A DNA stretch of 36,537 nucleotides from Acidobacteriota bacterium (GCA_003165315.1 PLSX01000189.1:1-36537); one strand, 5' to 3'; shown: positions 1 to 7,967, counted from the first letter of the stretch. The notes: generated by a model not told the origin, from the sequence alone. Numbers and translations are program-made.

Positions 1-197
1 GAATCGCGCCCCAGCAGACCAGCCCAGCATCCCCACAGCGCCTACGATTCGCTGCTTCCGCTCTCGTGTGCCCAGCCCTCAAAAATCACCCCGCCTGCTG
101 CTCATCAAACCGGCAGAAGTGATGCTCATTTAAACCGGCGCGGACACGCAGTAAACCCACGGAGGATGAACCCCCGCCGAATAGCGCAGAGGCTGCT

Positions 198-431
198 TTG
201 ATACGCCAGATGAGGGAGAAGCTTACGCAAGACGCCGGTGACCCGGAGAAAATCAAGCTGGATGTTCAGTGGATGCGGGACCAATTTGAGGTGGGATGGG
301 CGCAGGAACCCCCTGACCAGGCCAAGAAACATCGCGAAGAAACCGAGGAGACAGCGAGCTTGATCCTCGCCGCAGCTTCCAATCGCGCTGCCGTCCTCCG
401 GCTCGTGCCCCACATTACGATTGATAAATAG
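198..431 (+). CDS. Small hypothetical protein (doubtful)
   Basis: I do not recognise this 77-residue frame. The reading frame is open from position 123, but the first usable start is TTG at 198. A GGAGG at 161-165 is followed by an ATG in a different frame. The product is charged and protein-like in composition, with an amphipathic MREKL...EKIKLDVQWMRDQF stretch and an Ala-rich end, and its codon use resembles the neighbouring genes more than the repeat-filled DNA downstream. It could be the 3' part of a decayed gene with a frameshift near 165-198. The opposite-strand frames here show no family features. Confidence 0.35.
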   Translation: MIRQMREKLTQDAGDPEKIKLDVQWMRDQFEVGWAQEPPDQAKKHREETEETASLILAAASNRAAVLRLVPHITIDK

Positions 432-540
432 AACGGGGCCCGTTTTCGTTTCATGTGAGTGACGGTCTGCCTGCCCAAGATCGGATTTTGAGCCTTCTGG
501 CGATCTTGCCCGTCACTTGTCACCTGTTCTCCTCCCCAGG

Positions 541-599
541 TCCCGAGTCCCGTTTCCCAGCGCCTAATCCCTAACCCCGAACGCCGTCCCGAGTCCCGT
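541..599. repeat. C/T-rich word-like low-complexity island
   Basis: The word TCCCGAGTCCCGT occurs at 541-553 and again at 587-599. Between them lie variants of CCTAATCCCTAACCCCGAA. The same style of sequence appears in other gaps of this window (about 1483-1520, 5786-5862 and 30985-31070). It is not coding. Confidence 0.6.
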
Positions 600-828
600 C
601 CCCCCCACTTCGCGCCCTGATACTCCCCCGTATCGTTTATCAGCATTTGGGATGGCGAGGATGAAGGATTATTTTTTGGGCAGCGGAATAGGGAAGTGCG
701 GGGATACGGACGGGCTTGCCGGCGGGCGGAACCGCAATGGTTCGGGTCGGGGCGCGTGCGATGCAATCCCCGGCGTGACATAGACCAAAGATGGCGAGGA
801 GTAACGGGCAAGGAAGTCAGGTATCCTA

Positions 829-959
829 GGGACGCATTTTCCCGCATCGTCTATCGGCGGATTCTCCGGGAGGCATGAACCGTTTTTGACGACTTACGGT
901 CTAGCTCCGCCTTCCGCCGGCCTTAAACCACGGACAGCCAGGAGTGGTTATGCCACGGT
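829..959 (+). repeat. Intergenic repeat unit, copy 1 (about 130 bp)
   Basis: This unit aligns along its length with 1191-1320. Both run from a GAC...ATCG.CTATCGGCGGATT block, through GG(A)G-GCATGA and a TTTTT..ACGACT block, to a CCAGGAGTG...GCCAC end. The end is a decayed hairpin here. Shorter copies of only the first block lie at 631-667, 996-1026 and 1093-1130. The unit is non-coding and looks like an intergenic repeat family. Confidence 0.6.
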
Positions 960-1190
960 CTCCCCCCTCGCTGTTCCCCCGACATCCCTCCACTTCATTT
1001 TCGGTAGACGGAAGGGCGAGGATGAAAATATTTAGGGGGGAAGCAGATTGGAGAGCAGCGGCTCCCTGCCGAGTGGGACGCACTTCCCCGAAATCGTTTA
1101 TCGGCAGTCTTGGGTTGGAAGACGAATCGAAATGCAGGACTGGGCGCACCATGTAGGTGGACCGCTTGCCACCCCCTCGCTGTTCCCGCG

Positions 1191-1320
1191 ACACTCCCAC
1201 ATATCGCTAATCGGCGGATTTGAAGGAGAGCATGAGTCTTTTTCTTAACGACTGGCGGTTTGGCCCCGGCTGGCTGCCGGGGCATGGGCCATTGCACAGC
1301 CAGGAGTGACTGTGCCACAG
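1191..1320 (+). repeat. Intergenic repeat unit, copy 2, with two hairpins
   Basis: This is the better-preserved copy of the unit at 829-959. It contains a perfect 7-bp hairpin (CCCCGGC at 1264-1270, GCCGGGG at 1276-1282). It also contains a REP-like hairpin with arms GCACAG (1294-1299) and CTGTGC (1310-1315), interrupted by one mismatch inside. A second local similarity, CCCCTCGCTGTTCCC just upstream, is shared with 966-980, so the duplicated material is mosaic. Together, 432-1504 holds only repeats and no supported gene. Confidence 0.6.
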
Positions 1321-1365
1321 AGACCTCAATTCTCAATTGCCAGCCTCTAACCCCCCCAGCATCTA

Positions 1366-1520
1366 TCACGATTTCAATTCAAGATTCCAGAATCAAGACG
1401 CTTTGCCTCGAATCCCGAGCTCTGCTCGTGATGGCAAACTTGAAATTTCAGATTTGAGAAGATCTATTCCTTATCCTCGAGCCCTAACACCCAGTTCCCA
1501 GCCTCTAGTCCCCAGTCCTG
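1366..1520. repeat. Mixed word-like low-complexity DNA
   Basis: This stretch contains AATTCAAGATTCCAGAATCAAGA, the word TTTCAGATTTG (1446-1456) that recurs on the other strand at 34111-34121, and a C/T-rich CCCTAACACCCAGTTCCCAG run after 1483. The last part overlaps the 3' end of the FG-GAP gene. No gene is supported in it. Confidence 0.5.
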
Positions 1521-2767
1521 ATCACGTCGGTCAGGGGGACTTTGCGGCCTTTGGTCATATTTTCGAAGAAGTAGAGTCCGGTTTTGCCGCCCACGATGAT
1601 GTCAAGGTCGCCGTCTTTATCGATATCCACCACCTGGACCTGCATTCCGGCGCCAGTGCGCGTGCTGTAGTCGATGATGTGCCGCCGCCATTCCAAGCCG
1701 TACGCGTCCTGCACGCGTTCGTACCAATAGATGCCCAGCGGCTCATCGGCGCCCTTATCGTGCTCGTGCGCGTAGTAGCGCTTGCCCGTAACCAGCACGG
1801 GTTTGCCGTCGCCCTTGAGGTCGGCGATGGTGACGGCGTGGGCCTGCGACCAGGCGTTGTCAATCGTGTGCTTCACCCAGGTGCGATTGCCGTCCGTGTC
1901 CTTCTTCTGCTCATACCAGAAGATTCCGTAGTCGTGGCCGAGGCTGGTGACAAGGTCGGGCAGGCCGTCGCCGTTCACATCCATTGTGTAGATAAAGCCC
2001 GTTGCGCCCAGATCGAATTCCGGGTGGAAAATCCACTTGCCGTTGCGCGGGTCGGGGGGTGCTTCAAACCAGCCTTTGGGCGTGATGATATCGGTGCGGC
2101 CGTCGCCGTTCACGTCTCCCGCGCCGATGCCATGGCCGTAGCTCTGGTCGCTGATGGCGTGGCCCACCCAGTGCGCGTCAGCTCCCTTGCCCACGATTTC
2201 ATACCACGTCAGCGGAAACTTGGAGTTGCCGAATTGCGGCAGGAGCTGCTGGGCCTTGCCGGTGTTCAGGATGTCAACGAGGAAGGAGAACTCGATTCCG
2301 CCGCAGTTCTTCTCAATGTCGTGCTTCACCCAGGCCTTGCCGGCCTTGCCGGGGTTCTCCCACCAAGCCAGCGGCGTCTCCCAATAGGAGCTGGTGACGA
2401 TGTCTGGATAGCCGTCGCCATTGACGTCGATTGCCAGGTCGCCCAAGTCCTCAAGATAGCCGGCGATGAAGGGCAGGTCGCGGAAGTGGTGCTTGATCCA
2501 GCGCGGGCCGTCCTTGCCGGGCGTGGTCTGCTCATACCAGTTCTCACCGGAGATGATGTCAAGCTTGCCGTCCTGATTCACGTCGGCAACTTCCGCGGCT
2601 TCACTTTGCCCCAAATCGATTGTGTGCTTGTAGAAGGGAATTTCCTCAGACCCCTGAGCGAAGGTTGGGGAATGGTGCCAGACGGTGCTTCCTGCTGCTG
2701 CAAGAACGAGGATAGCGACAAAGAGTCCAAAAATTCGTCCAAGGGATCTCTGGGTGAGGGTATCCAT
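1505..2767 (-). CDS. Exported FG-GAP/VCBS repeat protein
   Basis: This 420-residue protein has an N-terminal hydrophobic segment (about residues 12-26) ending near a FAQG cleavage-like site, so it is probably secreted or periplasmic. Six calcium-loop motifs of the FG-GAP/VCBS type follow: DVNQDGKLDI, DVNGDGYPDIV, DVNGDGRTDII, DVNGDGLPDLV, a weaker DLKGDGKPVLV, and DIDKDGDLDIIV. Between loops a second motif W-x-x-H-x-I and a WYE/WWE box recur, indicating a beta-propeller-like array with one blade per repeat. No catalytic domain is visible, so a binding or scaffold role is inferred. The ATG has an excellent ribosome site, AAAGGAGTT, five bases upstream. It lies upstream of, and on the same strand as, no obvious partner; the epimerase and oxidoreductase genes lie behind it on the same strand. 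Confidence 0.85.
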   Translation of the reverse strand: MDTLTQRSLGRIFGLFVAILVLAAAGSTVWHHSPTFAQGSEEIPFYKHTIDLGQSEAAEVADVNQDGKLDIISGENWYEQTTPGKDGPRWIKHHFRDLPFIAGYLEDLGDLAIDVNGDGYPDIVTSSYWETPLAWWENPGKAGKAWVKHDIEKNCGGIEFSFLVDILNTGKAQQLLPQFGNSKFPLTWYEIVGKGADAHWVGHAISDQSYGHGIGAGDVNGDGRTDIITPKGWFEAPPDPRNGKWIFHPEFDLGATGFIYTMDVNGDGLPDLVTSLGHDYGIFWYEQKKDTDGNRTWVKHTIDNAWSQAHAVTIADLKGDGKPVLVTGKRYYAHEHDKGADEPLGIYWYERVQDAYGLEWRRHIIDYSTRTGAGMQVQVVDIDKDGDLDIIVGGKTGLYFFENMTKGRKVPLTDVIRTGD

Positions 2768-2881
2768 TATTAACTCCTTTTAAATCATTGTCTTATGCGG
2801 ATGTTTCCCATATGAATCGGCTGCTGGCAATGCCGGGGTGTTTCTGCCATTGGTGAACTATCCACAATAGCAATTTTGGAC

Positions 2882-3736
2882 TTAGCGGATTCCCAATTTT
2901 CGCGCCAAATTTTTCATAAAGCGCAATCCCTCAAGGGCCAGCACATCGCCCGAAGGCGCAGGGTCGCGCCAAATGGCGGCGGCCGCGGCAAGGGCGGGTT
3001 CGGGTTGCGCAAACGATTCGATGGTCAGCCAGCCGTCGTAGCCGGTTTCCTTCAGCACTTTGAATACACCCTTCCAATCCACATGTCCGCTGCCGGGAAT
3101 GCCGCGGTCGTTTTCGGAAATGTGCACGTGGCCAACATGTTTCGCCACGGCGCGCAGAGCCTCAGCCTGGTGCTTCTCCTCAATGTTGGAATGAAACGTG
3201 TCAAAGTGGATTTTCACATTGGGGGAGCCCACTTCCTCCACGAGGCGGGCGGAGTCCTCAAGCGTGTTCAAAAAGTAGGTCTCAAAACGGTTGAGCGGCT
3301 CAATGCAAAGGCACACGCCGCGTTTTTCCGCACGAGCGGCGACGGCGCGCAAACCCTTCACCGCCCAATTCCATTCTTTTTCCGTGCGGCGATTGCCGGT
3401 CATAAATCCCAGGGCGGAATGCATGGGCCCGCAAATCGCGTGCGCGCCCAGTTCCGCGGTGCGGTCGATGCACTTCTTCAGATAGGCGACGCCATTCGCG
3501 CGGTGGGCGGCATCGTAGCTGGCCAAACTCGCGTCGCGCGGCAGCACGGTGCAGGTGGTGCGTTCCAGCCCCAGCCGATCGAGCGTAGCCCTTACTGCAG
3601 AGAGATTGACGGGCTCATCCGGAGTGATGAAGGGCTCGACGCCGTCATAGCCCCACTCCTTGATGCGAGCGAAGGTGGGATCGAACTTCTCGTTCACCTG
3701 CGTGGTCCAAACCATCGTGTTGATGCCGAATTTCAT
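2882..3736 (-). CDS. Sugar epimerase/isomerase, xylose-isomerase-like TIM barrel (tagatose 3-epimerase type)
   Basis: This 284-residue AP-endonuclease-2/xylose-isomerase-like TIM barrel has no signal peptide and is probably cytoplasmic. The metal and catalytic set of the D-tagatose/L-ribulose 3-epimerase family is intact: Glu146 (IEPLNRFE), Asp179 (HFDTFH), His205 (HVHISE) and Glu240 (TIESF), with His182 and Arg211 as likely substrate contacts. The spacing between these residues matches what I recall of Pseudomonas cichorii tagatose epimerase. The family interconverts ketoses at C3 using Mn2+ or a similar metal. The exact sugar cannot be read from sequence. The gene lies 114 bp from the VCBS gene and about 440 bp from the Gfo/Idh gene, all on one strand, which suggests a shared sugar-processing role. 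The start ATG has AAGGA ten bases upstream. Confidence 0.85.
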   Translation of the reverse strand: MKFGINTMVWTTQVNEKFDPTFARIKEWGYDGVEPFITPDEPVNLSAVRATLDRLGLERTTCTVLPRDASLASYDAAHRANGVAYLKKCIDRTAELGAHAICGPMHSALGFMTGNRRTEKEWNWAVKGLRAVAARAEKRGVCLCIEPLNRFETYFLNTLEDSARLVEEVGSPNVKIHFDTFHSNIEEKHQAEALRAVAKHVGHVHISENDRGIPGSGHVDWKGVFKVLKETGYDGWLTIESFAQPEPALAAAAAIWRDPAPSGDVLALEGLRFMKNLARKLGIR

Positions 3737-3876
3737 GTGGAGGAATCCTTTCGTTGGTAGCGGTCAGCGTTCAGCCATCAGTTGCCAGCTACCGGCCCGA
3801 TAGATTGCGATTTTTTTGCATCATTATTGAATCCAGCCGTCCACTACGTAGTCGCGTCAAGGGCGTTAGATTTTAG

Positions 3877-4031
3877 CCCATGGCGTATGCCGTGGGGAGT
3901 AGAACCCTCACCCCTGTCGCTGCGGCGACCAACCCTCTCCCGCACGGGCGGGAGAGGGGATGGGGGAGAGGGGGGACATGCTTACCCATGGCTCACGCCA
4001 TGGGCTACATTATTTCGCCCGCTACGCGGGC
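3877..4031. repeat. Cluster of four small hairpins (REP/BIME-like)
   Basis: Four stem-loops occur in a row. They are CCCATGGC/GCCGTGGG (3877-3896, one mismatch), CCCTCTCCCGC/GCGGGAGAGGG (3933-3958, 11 bp perfect, loop ACGG), CCCATGGC/GCCATGGG (3985-4004, perfect) and GCCCGC/GCGGGC (4017-4031, perfect). The first and third are inverted copies of one element (TAGCCCATGGC...) flanking the second. The gap between the epimerase and the oxidoreductase genes (3737-4177) holds only such repeats. Confidence 0.7.
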
Positions 4032-4114
4032 TGAGTCGTTCAAACCTTTTGACTCATAACGACAAAATGTTATCAAAAATGTTATCAGCTTGGCCGAAGT
4101 TAAAGCGGCGCTCG

Positions 4115-4175
4115 CCTGACGACTTAAGACTGATGACTGACAACTGACAACTAAGCACTAGCCACTAACCACTGC
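4115..4175. repeat. ACTGAC/ACTAAC word repeat island
   Basis: Degenerate 7-8 nt words (CTGACGACTTAAGACTGATGACTGACAACTGACAACTAAG, then GCACTAGCCACTAACCACT) run up to the stop codon of the downstream gene. A related run lies at 16236-16322. Confidence 0.6.
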
Positions 4176-4177
4176 CT

Positions 4178-5515
4178 TTAAATTACATCCCACGGTTTTC
4201 GCCGTTCTTCGTTCAGCAGCTTATTGGCGTCGGAGTCACCGATAAACTGTTCCTTCTCGCGATCCCACTTCAGCTTGCGTCCCACGCGCAGCGAGATGTT
4301 GGCAATCAAGCACGCGCTGGTGGTGCGGTGGGTGGTTTCGATATCGGAATTCGGCGTCTTGCGTGACCGCACGCAGTCGAGGAAATTCTCCACGTGCGGC
4401 TGATGCTGAGCCGTGCCGGGCCCCTTGATGACCTCGGTAGGGCCGAACGTTTCCCACACATCCTTAATGGCGGCAGCAGGCCAGATGGTGTAACCCTCGC
4501 GATTGATGAATAAAGTGCCATCGGTGCCGTAGAACGTTGTTCCATAAGAATTATCGTCCGGACCGCGCCCCAGATGGTAACTGAAGCGCGCCAGAAATCC
4601 GGCGGAATTCAATGGGCAGGCGGGATACTCGTAGACGGCCTCAAACGTGTCAGGCGTTTCGTAAATTCCCTGGCGGGCATAGCGTGCGCCTGAGGCAGAA
4701 ACCGTCAGCGGAGCATCCACCTGCATCGACCAATGGACCACGTCCATCAGGTGCGGTCCCCAATTGGTGGTTTCGCCGCCTCCCGTTTCCCAAAAACCTG
4801 TGAATCCCCTGCGACTGCGATTGTAATGGTGGTAGGGCGCGGGGCCAAGCCAGAAATCCCAATCGAAACCAGCAGGAGGATCGGTGTCGGGTGGCGGAAC
4901 CTGTTTGCGATTCTCGCGCGTGAATCCGAGGCCGTAAAGAAAGGCCTCCACGCAGGTGACCTTGCCGATTTTGCCGCCCTGAATCAGCTCCACGACTTTC
5001 TGGTAATGCTCGCCGGAGCGCTGCTGCGTGCCGCACGTCACCACGCGATTGTATTTGGCGGCGGCCTCCACCATCTTGCGGCCTTCATACACGGTGTGGG
5101 AGGTGGGCTTCTCAACGTACACGTCCTTCCCCGCCTCGCACGCCATGATCATGGGAATGCCGTGCCAGTGCTCGGGCGTGGCCACGATGACGGCGTCAAT
5201 ATCCTTGCGTTCGAGCAGCTTGCGAAAGTCGCTGTAACCCACGGTTTTGCCTGGCGGCATCGTGGGAGCATCGAGCGTCATCGCAAGGGGCAAGGTGTAA
5301 ACATCCGCGCAGGCGATGGGATCAACCTGGCCGGTACGCAGCATGGAGGTGAGATCGAAACGGCCCTGCCCACCGGCGCCGATCAGCCCAACGCCAATGC
5401 GGTCATTGGCGCCCATCACGTTGCGAACTGCCGGCCCTGCGGACATCGCCAGGCTCGTCACTCCCAGCGTCGTGGATTTGTGAAAATCCCGGCGCGTCAT
5501 TTTTGATAAGTCCAT
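4178..5515 (-). CDS. Tat-exported Gfo/Idh/MocA family oxidoreductase
   Basis: This is an NAD(P)-dependent sugar or cyclitol dehydrogenase-like protein. I place the start at the ATG at 5515, giving 445 residues, because it begins a twin-arginine signal (TRRDFHK at residues 7-13, then a hydrophobic stretch to about residue 35); the frame stays open 111 bases further upstream. The Rossmann motif GLIGAGGQG is at residues 43-51, the family EKP motif (YVEKPTSH) at 133-140 with Lys136 as the likely catalytic lysine, and GGGETTNWGPHLMD places a conserved His near residue 255. Tat export with bound cofactor implies periplasmic action on sugars or glycosides. Members with this layout often sit beside xylose-isomerase-like proteins, as here; some such sets work on 3-keto sugars, but the substrate here is unknown. 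Confidence 0.88.
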   Translation of the reverse strand: MDLSKMTRRDFHKSTTLGVTSLAMSAGPAVRNVMGANDRIGVGLIGAGGQGRFDLTSMLRTGQVDPIACADVYTLPLAMTLDAPTMPPGKTVGYSDFRKLLERKDIDAVIVATPEHWHGIPMIMACEAGKDVYVEKPTSHTVYEGRKMVEAAAKYNRVVTCGTQQRSGEHYQKVVELIQGGKIGKVTCVEAFLYGLGFTRENRKQVPPPDTDPPAGFDWDFWLGPAPYHHYNRSRRGFTGFWETGGGETTNWGPHLMDVVHWSMQVDAPLTVSASGARYARQGIYETPDTFEAVYEYPACPLNSAGFLARFSYHLGRGPDDNSYGTTFYGTDGTLFINREGYTIWPAAAIKDVWETFGPTEVIKGPGTAQHQPHVENFLDCVRSRKTPNSDIETTHRTTSACLIANISLRVGRKLKWDREKEQFIGDSDANKLLNEERRKPWDVI

Positions 5516-5616
5516 AGAGAACCCCCAAATTGGATTAACAAGTAAGAATGATAACGGCTGGGGATGGTAGCACGGGGCGCGATTCATTGGTAGAGGGCGA
5601 ATTGGGAAGGGAAAGT

Positions 5617-5862
5617 CAAAAGGCAAAATTCAAAAGTCAAAGGTCAAAAGGTAAAAGTGGACGGCGGCATGTTCGCCCATCTTCCATGGTGGCGGGCCGG
5701 GGGCGCATTGGAATCTGTGGTGAAATTATGTTCGATTGGGGCAAATGCCAAAGCTGGACGCGCTTCTTTTTTCCTACTCCCTAAGCCGTATTCGGGATTC
5801 CCAATTCCGGATTCCCTAACCCCTGATTCCTAACCCCTAAGTCCCAGCCCCTAATCTCTGCT
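5617..5862. repeat. Two word-like repeat islands in a gene-free gap
   Basis: At 5617-5655 the DNA cycles through CAAAAGTCAAAGGTCAAAAGG words. At 5786-5862 it cycles through GGATTCCCAATTCCGGATTCCCTAACCCCTGATTCC words up to the homoserine dehydrogenase stop. The gap from 5516 to 5863 contains no supported gene. The upstream region of the Gfo/Idh gene should lie at its left edge, but I see no convincing promoter there. Confidence 0.6.
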
Positions 5863-5863
5863 C

Positions 5864-7213
5864 TTAAGGCATTTCAGCGAAGGGGAGTAGGAGCGGGGGC
5901 TCAGCCAGGAAGGGCAGGCGCGAGATCTCTTTCAGTGCTTTGGTGATGTATTTTTCGGCGGTGGGTTCAAGCGTCATGACGAAAGGTAGGCGCTTCTTTT
6001 CGCAATCAGGCTCCTGCAGAACGGAATCAATGTTGATGCGATGGCGGCCCAGGATGGCGCAGACGCGGCCCAGGATTCCCGGGCGATCGCGCACGACGAG
6101 GCGCAGGTAGGTGGCCACAACGTTTTCATCAGGAGTAGCGATGCGGGAAGGGTGCCAATCCTCATAGCCAAACGGAGTCAAACTGGAGCCGCCGGCGGCA
6201 ATGGAGCGCGCGATTTGAACGACGTCGGAAAGCACGGCGACGCCGGTGGCTTCCCCGCCCGCGCCGCGGCCGGTGATGCTGGTGTTTCCGCCCTTGTTAC
6301 CAACCAGCAGAATGCCGTTGGTGGCGCCCTTAACGCCCGCGAGTCGCGAAGCCGTGGGGATCATCATGGGGCGCACAAAAATCTCCAGCCGGTTGCTGGT
6401 GCGGCGCCGCGCGCCAGCGATCAGGCGCAGCGTGTGGTTCAGCCGGTGCGCGTAGGCAAAATCCACCTGGTCAATGCGGGTGATGCCCTGCACGGGGATG
6501 TCCGCAACCTTTACCGCCTGGCCAAAGCACATCATGGCGAGGATGGCGATTTTGTAGCTGGCGTCGTAGCCTTCAACGTCAAACGTGGGGTCGGGTTCGG
6601 CGTAACCTTTTTGCTGGGCCTCGGCCAGGACTTCGGCAAAGGAACAACCGCGGCGTTCCATCTCCGTGAGGATGTAATTCGTGGTGCCGTTCAGGATGCC
6701 GTAGACCGCGGTAAAGTTTTCGCCCGCCAGACCTTCGCGCACGGCGTGCAACACCGGGGTTCCGCCCGCCACACAGGCCTCAATGCCCAGGCCGACGTTG
6801 TGGGTGCGGCTGCGCTCAACCAGTTCAACGCCGTATTGCGCCACCAGTTGCTTGTTGGCCGTCACCAGGTGCTTGCCCGCGGCCATCGTGGCAAAGGCAA
6901 TGTCGCGCGCGGTGGCAAGAACGCCCACCAGTTCCACAATGATATGCACTTCGGGGTCGCCCACCACCTTCTTCCAGTCAGAGGTGATCTTGACGGGCTT
7001 GTCGAGCCAGGAGAGGTCCTGCTTATGCACACTGCGGGAACATATAACCTTGAGTTGAAGATTACAACCGAGACGGCGCTGGATCTCCTTCTGGTGTTCA
7101 GCCAAAACCTTGAGTGTGCCCGTTCCAACCGTCCCCAAACCGATCACTCCCAGTCCCAGAGTGCGCTGTTGGGGCTCGGGTTTAGCAAAGCCAATTCGCG
7201 GTGTAGGGGTCAT
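5864..7213 (-). CDS. hom: Homoserine dehydrogenase
   Basis: This enzyme reduces aspartate semialdehyde to homoserine, the branch point to threonine, methionine and isoleucine. It has 449 residues with the standard bacterial three-part layout. These are an NAD(P)-binding domain with GLGTVG at residues 25-30; a catalytic domain with the signature LNGTTNY (174-180), the TANK lysine (Lys121) and the GYDASYK segment (215-221); and a C-terminal ACT domain from about residue 368 with RDRPGILGRV, which normally binds threonine for feedback control. The sequence is complete with no frameshift. It is a lone gene: the neighbours are a Tat oxidoreductase and a toxin-antitoxin pair, with no other aspartate-family gene next to it. 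The ribosome site before the ATG is weak. Confidence 0.95.
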   Translation of the reverse strand: MTPTPRIGFAKPEPQQRTLGLGVIGLGTVGTGTLKVLAEHQKEIQRRLGCNLQLKVICSRSVHKQDLSWLDKPVKITSDWKKVVGDPEVHIIVELVGVLATARDIAFATMAAGKHLVTANKQLVAQYGVELVERSRTHNVGLGIEACVAGGTPVLHAVREGLAGENFTAVYGILNGTTNYILTEMERRGCSFAEVLAEAQQKGYAEPDPTFDVEGYDASYKIAILAMMCFGQAVKVADIPVQGITRIDQVDFAYAHRLNHTLRLIAGARRRTSNRLEIFVRPMMIPTASRLAGVKGATNGILLVGNKGGNTSITGRGAGGEATGVAVLSDVVQIARSIAAGGSSLTPFGYEDWHPSRIATPDENVVATYLRLVVRDRPGILGRVCAILGRHRINIDSVLQEPDCEKKRLPFVMTLEPTAEKYITKALKEISRLPFLAEPPLLLPFAEMP

Positions 7214-7312
7214 CAGTGCAATCCAATTGTAAAATTGTGAGTCTTCTTAACTTTGCAATGAAGTGGGTGAAATGGCAAGGGAAAGTGCGGACTGGGTGGT
7301 GGGGATTGGGGA

Positions 7313-7699
7313 TTAGGGCGGGGGAAAGATACTGAGTTCCTTCATCGGATAGTGTTTAAGATTATCTGTGATGAGCGTCAGTTGATGGTGGATGGCGGTG
7401 GCGGCGATAGTTACATCGGTGGTGGCTAGCGTAATTCCTTTGCGTGCATAATCACGCTTCAGCAAACCCGCCATTCGGGCAACGGGCCACGCAATGGGAA
7501 AGTATTGCAAGCTCTCAAGCAGTTCCCTGGTCCTGGTTTCCTCTTGTGGCCTGAGACTCGCATAGACTTCCGTGACGTTGATCGAACAGCAAGCCAGCAG
7601 GTGCCCCTGCTGCAATAGTCCTTTGAGCATCTGGTTCCGGTTGCGCTTGCCATTCAAAGCGTCAATAATGACGCTTGAATCGAGAAGGAAGGTCGCCAT
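7313..7699 (-). CDS. vapC: VapC-type PIN-domain ribonuclease toxin
   Basis: This 128-residue single PIN domain carries the four acidic residues expected to bind Mg2+/Mn2+ at the nuclease centre: Asp7 (LLDSSVIID), Glu44 (NVTEVYA), Asp95 (TTDVTIAA) and Asp112 (LITDNLKHY). VapC toxins cleave RNA, often initiator tRNA or 23S rRNA sites, when freed from their antitoxin. The ATG comes one base after the antitoxin stop codon, so translation is coupled. A short G-rich word island follows the gene. All active-site residues are present, so the toxin should be functional. The RNA target cannot be predicted. Confidence 0.9.
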   Translation of the reverse strand: MATFLLDSSVIIDALNGKRNRNQMLKGLLQQGHLLACCSINVTEVYASLRPQEETRTRELLESLQYFPIAWPVARMAGLLKRDYARKGITLATTDVTIAATAIHHQLTLITDNLKHYPMKELSIFPPP

Positions 7700-7700
7700 G

Positions 7701-7967
7701 TTAGTGGGCTGCCACCTTCTCGAAACGCTTTTCGTCCTGCCGCCGCAGCTTGTCCACCCACTTCGCTGCTCCGTGTTTCAATTCAGAATGATCTTCGTCT
7801 TTCCAGGAACCGGCAGCGGCTTCAAGGGCTTTGAGCTGGCCGAGGCGCATGAGTTCCTTTTCCGCTGCCAGAGCCAGGAATTTGCTGCGGCCCCGTTTGC
7901 CAACAATGCGGTCAATTCGAGAAGTAAGCTGCTCAGAAATGACAATATGCGTTCGTTTTGTGTTCAC
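7701..7967 (-). CDS. vapB: VapB-type ribbon-helix-helix antitoxin
   Basis: This 88-residue protein has an N-terminal ribbon-helix-helix look (HIVISEQLTSRIDRIVGKRGRSKFLALAAEKEL, residues 7-39) for DNA binding and dimerisation. It is followed by a charged tail with a W...DEDH...WVDKLRRQDEKRF pattern, which in this family wraps the partner toxin. It starts with GTG at 7967, and GGGAG lies seven bases upstream, which supports that start over any internal one. It is the first gene of the pair and probably represses its own promoter together with VapC; an inverted repeat lies just upstream at 7996-8024. Confidence 0.85.
   Translation of the reverse strand: MNTKRTHIVISEQLTSRIDRIVGKRGRSKFLALAAEKELMRLGQLKALEAAAGSWKDEDHSELKHGAAKWVDKLRRQDEKRFEKVAAH

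Noticed and set aside
541..1500. CRISPR array
   Set aside because: Repeats are diverged, unevenly spaced and include hairpin ends; there is no constant repeat-spacer pattern and no cas gene in the window.
1337..2773. Long plus-strand open frame (478 codons)
   Set aside because: It lies antisense to the FG-GAP gene, starts in repeat DNA, lacks a ribosome site and has the repetitive Val/Ala/Asp composition of a mirrored VCBS gene.
4733..5506. Plus-strand open frame (257 codons)
   Set aside because: It mirrors the Gfo/Idh gene and is His/Gly/Ala-rich in the manner of antisense frames.
6041..7240. Plus-strand open frame (399 codons)
   Set aside because: It is antisense to homoserine dehydrogenase. 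GC-rich genes often leave such long shadow frames; no domain was seen.
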